Made by a program: the position numbers and the translations under genes
Assembly (NCBI GenBank): GCA_023408075.1
Contig: JAEYKW010000006.1
Coordinates: 124,001-188,000, forward strand
Direction: 5' to 3'
DNA: 64,000 bases
DNA from: Bacillota bacterium
GTDB lineage: Bacteria > Bacillota > Clostridia > Christensenellales > SZUA-584
The notes under the pieces: generated by a model
What the model was told of the DNA's origin: nothing
The model's database searches: none
What the model saw: the letters and a program-made list of their open reading frames with translations, nothing else
Shown: positions 57,817-64,000 of the stretch, one piece after another
Layout: every line of letters starts with the position of its first letter
Position numbering within the stretch: the first letter of the stretch is position 1

Positions 57817-60231
57817 TCAGTACTGGCCGAATTCGCCGTCCTCGGGCAGCAATATCTGCTCGGACAATTCCGCTGATTCGAGATCGTCCTCCAGCTTTAA
57901 GCCCTCTGCCTTGTGCTCGTGAACGAGCCCCGAGAGCAGCACGGCCTGCCCGGAAAGCTCCTCGCTCGCCGCTGCGGCTTCCTGCGCTGTCGCGGTGATG
58001 CTTTGTATCACAAGCGCGACCTGCTCAACGCCCTTCTCCACCTGCGAAATGCCGAGCGTCTGCTGCTTGGATGCGGAAGCCACCTCGTCCATCAACGCGG
58101 CCGATTCGGCGATCCCCTTTACCACGGCATCGAGCGTGTGTGCGGTATCCGCCGCGATTTTTGTCCCGCCCGCCACTGTGCCGAGTGATGTTTCAATCAG
58201 CCGTGTGGTGTCTTTGGCGGCTGCCGCGCTCCTCAGCGCAAGGCTGCGCACCTCGTCGGCCACCACCGCAAACCCCTTGCCGTGCACGCCCGCGCGCGCC
58301 GCTTCCACCGCCGCGTTGAGCGCGAGAATGTTGGTCTGAAATGCGATATCGTCGATCGTTTTAATGATTTTTGAAATGTTCGAGGAGGCGTGCGAAATGT
58401 CGTTCATCGCCTGAAGCATCTGCCCCATCTTCTCGTCGATCAAAGCCGTGCCGCCGCGCGTCGCTTCGGCCACGGCGCTCGCCTTTTCCGAATTCACCGC
58501 GTTGGTCTTTGTTTGCTGTGCAATCTCCGCGATCGACGCGGACAGCTCCTGTATGGCCGCCGCCTGCTCCGTCGCGCCCTGAGAGAGCACTTGGCTGCCC
58601 TCGGAAACCTGCCTCGCGCCCGATTCCACAAGGTCCGCCGCGTCTTCAATTTTTGTGAGCAGGCCTTTAAGCGCCTGCGTCTGCTGCTCCGATTCCCTGT
58701 GCGCCCGCTTGATCTCCGTCAAATCGGTAATGGCTTCGAGCGCGCCCACAACTTCGCCGTCCTTGATGATGGGTATGCCCATGTAACGGATATCGAGCAC
58801 CAAGCCGCTTTCCAGATGCGCCGTCGTTTCGCCTTCCTCCTGCTGTCCGCTGGTCATGGCTTTCTCGCATACGCATTGGCCGTTCAAACAGTCGTCGGTG
58901 CGGAACAGCTCGCGGCATGTGCGCCCCAGCAACTCTTCCTGCGCGCTGCCAAGCAGCGCCGCGCCGTTCTTATTGATATAGCGCACCGCAAACTCCCTGT
59001 CCAGCACGAGCACAGGCAGCGGCAGCTTATTCAAATAATCAACGAGCGTGTCCACCGTCTTGTTATAGCCTTGTATCAGCGTCTTGTATTCGCCGCTGTA
59101 AACGCTCTCGTCCGCCCGTTCGAGCAGGCTGCCTCCGGCAATGCGCTCCTCCTGCGAGATAATATCCGCGACGAGCCCGCTGATTCTTTCAATCACCTGC
59201 GTGAAGGCATTCCCGAGTGTGCCGATCTCATCCTTTCTCTTATGCCAGTCGATCTTCACATCCATGCGGCCGTCGGCCAGCGCACGCGACGCATCCACCA
59301 TCGCAAGCATCGGCTTTCGGATGCTGCGGCGCACAAACATCGAGAGAATCAGCGCGCTGACGACGATCACCGCCGCCGCCGTCACACCCGCGTGCAGTAT
59401 CGTCTGCATCACGGCCGCGTTCGCTTCCTCCTGCGGCATCGCGCTCGCGAGCGCCCCGATGATATTCCCCTCACCGTCTGTCAGCGGTATGTAGCTTGCA
59501 ATATAGGGCTTGCCGAGCAGCGATACGTTTCCGGTAAACTTCTGTCCGTTCTCCATCACCGCAGCTTTGATAGCGGCATCCATCTCAGTATCCTCCGCCG
59601 CTTCGCCGGACTGCTCAAGCGTGGTCGCGAGGCGCGTGTCACCCGAGTATATCGTGAATTCCATGCCGTAAAGCTGCTTCAAGCTTTCGAGCAGCACCGT
59701 ATCCTTTAATGTGAAGCCCGTGACCACCGTTCCGATGATGTCGCCGCGCTGATTTTCAATCGGCGCACCGGCCTCGCTGATGAGCCCGAGCGTATCGTCC
59801 TTATCGAGCGTCCACGACGTCTCGCCGGTCATCGCTTTTTGCACGCCGGACTGGCTGCTGATATTGTCGTCCTTGCTTTCCGGGTCATGATGACGGATGA
59901 TGACGGTGCCTTGGTTATCCGTCACGGTGATCGTGCTCAGGTTCAGGCTCTCGTTGATGTCTTTTAATATTCTCTTTAAAGTCAGGAAATTGACATATTC
60001 GACGGACACTGTGAGCTTGCTGTTCTGCGCAAGCAGCACCGAGCAGTATTTTGCCTTTTCCGAAAGCTCGTCAATCTTATTTTTCAAATCATCCACGCCC
60101 GAAGCGACGCGCTGCTGGTTCACCTGATCCCTGTAATCGGAGTTCTCCCTCATGACCAAAAACGTCACTGTCGCAACGGACAGCACAATAATGGCGACGA
60201 CAAATACAAGTATCTTTCCGCTGAGTTTCAT
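57817..60231 (-). CDS. Methyl-accepting chemotaxis protein (Cache-type sensor, HAMP, PAS)
   Basis: About 804 residues. TM1 at 5-27; extracytoplasmic Cache-like sensor with ITVTDNQGTVIIRHH and GAPIENQRGDIIGTVVTGFT; TM2 near 285-305; HAMP (RRSIRKPMLAMVDASRALAD); a PAS domain (LPLPVLVLDREFAVRYINKN) that carries a Cys cluster, RTCRELFRTDDCLNGQCVC; then the signalling hairpin around EVRSLALRSAAAAKDTTRLI. The end, DGEFGQY, has aromatic residues spaced as in CheR-docking pentapeptides. ATG at 60231 after GAGGT. Paralogue of the next gene. Confidence 0.93.
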   Translation of the reverse strand: MKLSGKILVFVVAIIVLSVATVTFLVMRENSDYRDQVNQQRVASGVDDLKNKIDELSEKAKYCSVLLAQNSKLTVSVEYVNFLTLKRILKDINESLNLSTITVTDNQGTVIIRHHDPESKDDNISSQSGVQKAMTGETSWTLDKDDTLGLISEAGAPIENQRGDIIGTVVTGFTLKDTVLLESLKQLYGMEFTIYSGDTRLATTLEQSGEAAEDTEMDAAIKAAVMENGQKFTGNVSLLGKPYIASYIPLTDGEGNIIGALASAMPQEEANAAVMQTILHAGVTAAAVIVVSALILSMFVRRSIRKPMLAMVDASRALADGRMDVKIDWHKRKDEIGTLGNAFTQVIERISGLVADIISQEERIAGGSLLERADESVYSGEYKTLIQGYNKTVDTLVDYLNKLPLPVLVLDREFAVRYINKNGAALLGSAQEELLGRTCRELFRTDDCLNGQCVCEKAMTSGQQEEGETTAHLESGLVLDIRYMGIPIIKDGEVVGALEAITDLTEIKRAHRESEQQTQALKGLLTKIEDAADLVESGARQVSEGSQVLSQGATEQAAAIQELSASIAEIAQQTKTNAVNSEKASAVAEATRGGTALIDEKMGQMLQAMNDISHASSNISKIIKTIDDIAFQTNILALNAAVEAARAGVHGKGFAVVADEVRSLALRSAAAAKDTTRLIETSLGTVAGGTKIAADTAHTLDAVVKGIAESAALMDEVASASKQQTLGISQVEKGVEQVALVIQSITATAQEAAAASEELSGQAVLLSGLVHEHKAEGLKLEDDLESAELSEQILLPEDGEFGQY

Positions 60232-60539
60232 AACCATACCTCGTTCTAAAAAACTTTAATATCAAAAGAAAAAGCGGCCTTTCCCTTTGAGGGTGCCTTT
60301 TTCCTTTACCTTTCTAAATTCACAGATCATTTTTGGCCTGTTTGATGCTGATTTCGCCAAATCGAATCACAGTCTCTGATAGACATATAAACGCAATTGG
60401 CCGATATGCCTGATAAGCTTTCGTTAACGGGATGTTAAATGTATGTTAGCTTAATTGCCATTGGAGATATGAATAATGATCCCTGTGTTATGCCGAAGAC
60501 GTGGAACGGCTAAGAGCACAATATCAGCATCGTTTGACA

Positions 60540-60655
60540 TCTGTTGGCGGAAAGCTCTCCGGCAGGCGACTGATGGGGTATGAGCAGTGGACTGCTTGCC
60601 CGCCATCTCATCCGGCACTTTACGAGACCTTCTCCTCAAATGAGAAGGTCTATGT
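60540..60655. repeat. Dispersed repeat families A and D
   Basis: AGCTCTCC-GGCAGGCGACTGATGGGGT (A, degenerate left arm) followed by CATCTCATCCGGCACTTTAC and CTTCTCC-TCAAAT-GAGAAGG (D). The rest of the 500-base gap 60232-60731 is AT-rich near the first receptor gene and otherwise unremarkable. Confidence 0.65.
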
Positions 60656-60681
60656 TAAGCCCGATACTGTCGGGGGGAAAA

Positions 60682-60713
60682 GAAAAACGCCCGCGGGGTT
60701 GCCCCAGCAGGCG
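60682..60713 (-). terminator. Terminator of the second receptor gene
   Basis: On the minus strand CGCCTGC-TGGGG-CAA-CCCCG-CGGGCG is followed by TTTTTC, 19 bases after the stop. Confidence 0.8.
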
Positions 60714-60731
60714 CTCCGTTTCCTTGTGGAC

Positions 60732-63149
60732 TTAATACTTGCCGAATTCTTCATCCGCGAGCGATATCTGCCCGCGCTTCCCGTCAGCCTCTCTGAGGCT
60801 TTTCACGTCTGCGCCGAGCAGCCGTCCCTCGTCGTGTTCGCGCACGAGCTCCGTCAGTATCACGGACTGGCTGGAGAGTTCTTCGCTCGCCGCCGCGCTT
60901 TCCTCCGCCGTCGCGGTGATATTCTGTATCACAACGGCGACCTGCTCAATACCCTTTTCCACCTGCGAAATACCCAGCGACTGCTGCTTGGATGCCGCAG
61001 CCACCTCGTCCATCAACCCGGCCGACTCCTCGATGCCCTTCACAACAACATCCAGCGTCTTTGCGGTTTCCGCCGCCACCTTTGTCCCCTCCGCCACTGT
61101 GCCGAGAGACGTTTCAATCAGCTGCGCCGTGTCCTTGGCTGCGATGGCGCTTCTTGCGGCAAGGCTGCGCACCTCATCGGCCACCACCGCAAACCCCTTG
61201 CCGTGCACGCCCGCGCGCGCCGCTTCCACAGCCGCGTTCAGCGCGAGTATGTTTGTCTGGAACGCGATATCGTCAATCGCCTTGATAATCTTTGAAATGT
61301 TCGCGGACGCAGCCGATATTTCATTCATCGCCTGAAGCATCTGCCCCATCTTCTCATCGATCTGTTTCGTGCCGCCGCGCGTCGCATCGGCCACAGCGCT
61401 CGCCTTTTCCGAATTCTGCGCATTCACCTGTGTCTGCTGCGCAATCTCCATGATGGACGAAGACAGCTCCTGTATCGCCGCCGCCTGTTCCGTCGCGCCT
61501 TGAGAGAGCACCTGGCTCCCTTCGGAGACCTGCTTTGAGCCCGATTCCACAAGGCCCGCCGCATCTTCAATTTTTGAGAGCAAGATTTTGAGCGCTTCGT
61601 TCTGCTGCTCCGATTCCCTCTGCGCTTTTTTGATCGCGGTCAGGTCGGTGATGGCTTCGAGCGCACCCACAACTTCCCCGTTCTTAATGATGGGGATGCC
61701 CATGTAGCGAATCTCAAGCACCGTGCCGCTTCCCAAATGGGCTGCCGTCTCGCCGACTTCCTGCCGGCCGCTGGTCATGGCCTTCAGGCACACGCACTGC
61801 CCGTTTTGGCAATCGTCCGTACGGAACATATCGTGGCATTTGCGGCCGATGAGCTCCTGCTGCGTGCTTTCCAACAGCGCGGCGCCATTCTCGTTGATAT
61901 AGCGCATCGAGAATTCCTTATCCAATACGAGCACAGGCAGCGGCAGCGTGTTCAAATAATTGACGAGCGTATCCACCGTTTTGTTGTAGCCTTGAATCAG
62001 CGTTTTGTATTCGCCGCTGTAAACGCTGTCGTCCGTGCGCTCCAGCAGATTGCCCTCCGCAATCCTTCCTTCCTGTGCCGCGATATCGGCGATAAGCCCG
62101 CTGATTTTCTCGACCACCTGCGTGAACGCGTTTCCGAGTATGCCGATCTCATCCTTGCGTTTGTGCACATCGATCTTCACATCCATGTTGCCTTCGGCGA
62201 GTGCGCGCGAGGCATCCACCATCGCCAGCATCGGCTTTCTGATGCTGCGGCGCACAAACCATGAAAGAATCAGCGCGCTGACGACGATCACGATCACGCC
62301 GCCGATACCCGCGTAAAGCGCTGTCTTAAGAACCGCCGCTTCGGCTTCCTGCAAAGACATGGCGCCTCCGAGTGAGCCGATGATTTTGCCGTCCGCATTC
62401 ACGAGCGGAATATAAGCCGCAATATACGGCCTGCCAAACAGCGTGACGTTATTTGAATATGTTTCTCCGTTCTGCAGAACAGCCGCCTGCACCTTCGGGT
62501 CCATTTCCGTGCCGACAGCCGCCGACCCGTTTTCCTGAATCGTGGTCACAAGCCGTTTGGTGCCCGAGAATATGGAAAACTCCATGCCGTAATTCGCTTT
62601 ATAATCATCGAGCAGCGCAAGCTCTTCAAACGTGAAGCCGGTAACCACCGTGCCGATAACCGTGCCATGATCCATAATCGGCGCACCGGCGCGGCTCGAA
62701 AGGCTCACCAGCGCACCCTCTTCCAAGGTGGAGGAAACCTGGCCGTTCAGCGCATTCTGTACATTTGCCTGGTCGCTGATGTTGTCACCTTTTTCGTCGG
62801 GCTTGTGCTGACGGATGATGACCGTGCCGTTTTTGTCCGTGATGCTGATGGTGCTGAGGCCCAGCACGCTGTTAAGATCGTCCAGCGACGATTTGAGCGC
62901 CGCAAAATTGTTGCTTTTCACCCCTTCGATCACATTCTGATTCTGACCGAGCAGAATCGCAGATTCCTCGGCTCTGTCCGAGAGACTTTCGACCTCTTTT
63001 TTGAGGTCATTGACGTTGGAAATCACACTCTGTTCGGTGCTCTCATTCTGAAATGCCGCGTCCTCGGCCATCACCAGAAATGTGATGGACAACACAGACA
63101 ATGCGACAATAGCCACCACAAAGGCCAAAATCTTTCCGCTTAGTTTCAT
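60732..63149 (-). CDS. Methyl-accepting chemotaxis protein, paralogue
   Basis: 805 residues with the same plan as the gene at 57817: TM1, Cache-like sensor (ISITDKNGTVIIRQHKPDEK; GAPIMDHGTVIGTVVTGFTF), TM2, HAMP, Cys-bearing PAS (RKCHDMFRTDDCQNGQCVC) and signalling domain, ending DEEFGKY. The sensor domains differ most, so the two may detect different ligands while sharing the output. GAGGGG precedes the ATG. A structured leader with a terminator lies upstream. Confidence 0.93.
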   Translation of the reverse strand: MKLSGKILAFVVAIVALSVLSITFLVMAEDAAFQNESTEQSVISNVNDLKKEVESLSDRAEESAILLGQNQNVIEGVKSNNFAALKSSLDDLNSVLGLSTISITDKNGTVIIRQHKPDEKGDNISDQANVQNALNGQVSSTLEEGALVSLSSRAGAPIMDHGTVIGTVVTGFTFEELALLDDYKANYGMEFSIFSGTKRLVTTIQENGSAAVGTEMDPKVQAAVLQNGETYSNNVTLFGRPYIAAYIPLVNADGKIIGSLGGAMSLQEAEAAVLKTALYAGIGGVIVIVVSALILSWFVRRSIRKPMLAMVDASRALAEGNMDVKIDVHKRKDEIGILGNAFTQVVEKISGLIADIAAQEGRIAEGNLLERTDDSVYSGEYKTLIQGYNKTVDTLVNYLNTLPLPVLVLDKEFSMRYINENGAALLESTQQELIGRKCHDMFRTDDCQNGQCVCLKAMTSGRQEVGETAAHLGSGTVLEIRYMGIPIIKNGEVVGALEAITDLTAIKKAQRESEQQNEALKILLSKIEDAAGLVESGSKQVSEGSQVLSQGATEQAAAIQELSSSIMEIAQQTQVNAQNSEKASAVADATRGGTKQIDEKMGQMLQAMNEISAASANISKIIKAIDDIAFQTNILALNAAVEAARAGVHGKGFAVVADEVRSLAARSAIAAKDTAQLIETSLGTVAEGTKVAAETAKTLDVVVKGIEESAGLMDEVAAASKQQSLGISQVEKGIEQVAVVIQNITATAEESAAASEELSSQSVILTELVREHDEGRLLGADVKSLREADGKRGQISLADEEFGKY

Positions 63150-63190
63150 TTTTTCCGTACCCCTCTCCCATGCTGATAAATATTTCTAAG

Positions 63191-63235
63191 AAAAAACCCG
63201 ATAGGTTGAGGCTCGAGTGCCTGTTGACATCGGGT
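63191..63235 (-). promoter_or_regulatory. Structured leader with terminator before the second receptor gene
   Basis: On the minus strand ACCCGAT (63229-63235) and ATCGGGT (63196-63202) enclose an AGGC/GCCT hairpin and are followed by TTTTTT, 42 bases before the start codon. It could be an attenuator, or the terminator of a short upstream RNA. It does not match the c-di-GMP-I aptamer pattern as far as I can tell. Confidence 0.5.
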
Positions 63236-63442
63236 CTGTTTCATTAAAATCTGGTTGCTGCCGTTATCTCTTCACGTTGCTTGGCGCGGGTTCTTTAGCT
63301 CTTATTTTCTATATATATCAGCCGCTTTGCGTAATACAAAACAACATAAACCAAAAAAACTTTTAGCAAAGTGTAAAAAAAGTATGAATAGGGATATGAA
63401 AAAAGGTTGTATATCAAGGCCTCAGCGTGTCAAAAAGCTCTA

Positions 63443-63461
63443 TTATCGTGGCCCACGATAA
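63443..63461. promoter_or_regulatory. Perfect 19-base palindrome
   Basis: TTATCGTGG-C-CCACGATAA in the gap 63150-63701. No T run on either side, so an operator is more likely than a terminator. Family A repeat CAGTCACCTATCGGTGACAG lies further on at about 63557-63576. Confidence 0.5.
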
Positions 63462-63701
63462 AATTTAAATAGCCTCTCTCGCAGATGAACCGTGATGGGT
63501 GCGATGTGCCGGAAAAGGCGACTGATTTAACCCATTTGAAGCCATTATCCCTCCCCAGTCACCTATCGGTGACAGCCCTCGATTCACCCGATGGTTAGTC
63601 GTGTATGACCAAATGAATAGCTTTTCGAAGAAATAATAAAAATTGGGTTTACCGATCGCTTGGCGGTGTACAGAAAAGTCCTGTTTTATGTTGTCGGTAT
63701 A

Positions 63702-64000
63702 TCAGTGCCGCTGGTCATTGATCTTCAAAAACACGTCCACCACATCCGGGTCAAACTGTGTGCCGCTCAATGCGGCAATCTCCTCAAGTGCCTGTTTATT
63801 TGTCTTGGTTGGGCGGTACGGCCGTTCGTTGGTCATCGCTTCATAAGCATCCGCCACCGCAAGTATCCGCGCCATGATCGGAATACCGCCGCCCTTGAGG
63901 CCGTTCGGATACCCGCCGCCGTCAAAACGTTCGTGATGGGCCAGCACCGTTTTGGCGATATGGGCCATCTCCGTGGATGCGGAAAGTATGCGAAAGCCCA
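63702..64000 (-). CDS. HD-GYP domain protein (partial, N-terminal part beyond window)
   Basis: About 99 C-terminal residues. AKTVLAHHERFDGGGYPNGL, then IPIMARILAVADAYEAMTNE and RPYRPTK are the HD-GYP signature of c-di-GMP phosphodiesterases; the first HD pair is outside the window. The frame is open through 64000. A sensory or receiver domain may precede it. Confidence 0.93.
   Translation of the reverse strand, partial: GFRILSASTEMAHIAKTVLAHHERFDGGGYPNGLKGGGIPIMARILAVADAYEAMTNERPYRPTKTNKQALEEIAALSGTQFDPDVVDVFLKINDQRH

Noticed and set aside
63150..63300. c-di-GMP riboswitch before the chemoreceptor gene
   Set aside because: The conserved aptamer stretches I know for that class are not present on the minus strand.
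1..64000. rRNA, tRNA, insertion sequence or prophage
   Set aside because: No characteristic sequence was seen on either strand; mobility is suggested only by composition, duplications and repeats.

Overview
The window looks like chromosomal DNA of a low-to-mid G+C Gram-positive, probably an anaerobic member of the Clostridia. The reasons are: RbgA/YlqF-type ribosome biogenesis, many lipobox lipoproteins, consensus sigma-A promoters with AGGAGG-type ribosome binding sites, small Spo0E-like proteins, a CtsR-type box, an Hcp hybrid-cluster protein, methyl-accepting chemotaxis proteins and an HD-GYP protein. Species cannot be named from the sequence alone. I saw no rRNA, tRNA, transposase, integrase or CRISPR array. 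Most genes are G+C rich; AT-rich islands (lipoprotein at 1568, membrane proteins at 7636 and 37212, hicAB, the 27.7-31.7 kb block) look acquired.

1-15.4 kb (mostly minus strand): a conserved housekeeping string, rplS - ylqF - rnhB - yraN - comM - dprA - topA, with several insertions. These are hicAB between rplS and ylqF, a membrane glycosylation set (GT-C transferase, PMT-type mannosyltransferase, GtrA) joined to yraN, a metallo-beta-lactamase-fold gene with a frameshift, an NlpC/P60 hydrolase and an AT-rich lipoprotein.

15.7-18.5 kb: an ECF transporter S component translationally coupled to a P-loop kinase, behind a leader terminator, then two small membrane proteins.

18.6-27.6 kb: a compact operon for phenylalanine and tyrosine synthesis, aroF-tyrA-aroB-aroA-aroC-pheA-aroEK-aroQ-lspA-like. 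It starts with a 36-residue leader peptide very rich in Phe and Tyr followed by a terminator, which suggests ribosome-mediated attenuation.

27.7-37.6 kb: an accessory region built from three related cassettes. Each has an XRE repressor gene facing away from a tiny Spo0E-like gene, with operators between them and then a shared promoter type driving a different payload. Payloads are a DUF2188 plus INCPYD/NMPLELG-family pair (behind a decayed promoter), a lipoprotein, and a tandem array of four small membrane proteins. A decayed GyrI-like fragment, an intact GyrI-like gene and a PadR/hydrolase pair lie among them.

37.8-51.4 kb: clpB, a CbpA-type dnaJ with a CtsR-like box, an AraC/GyrI regulator, an esterase, and several small regulator-plus-membrane-protein units (XRE, PadR/HAAS, DUF2975-like/XRE).

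51.4-64 kb: a secreted GH3 glycosidase, hcp with a palindromic operator, a MarR/SDR pair, two paralogous chemoreceptors and the end of an HD-GYP gene. Intergenic DNA from about 40 kb on carries several families of dispersed palindromic repeats.
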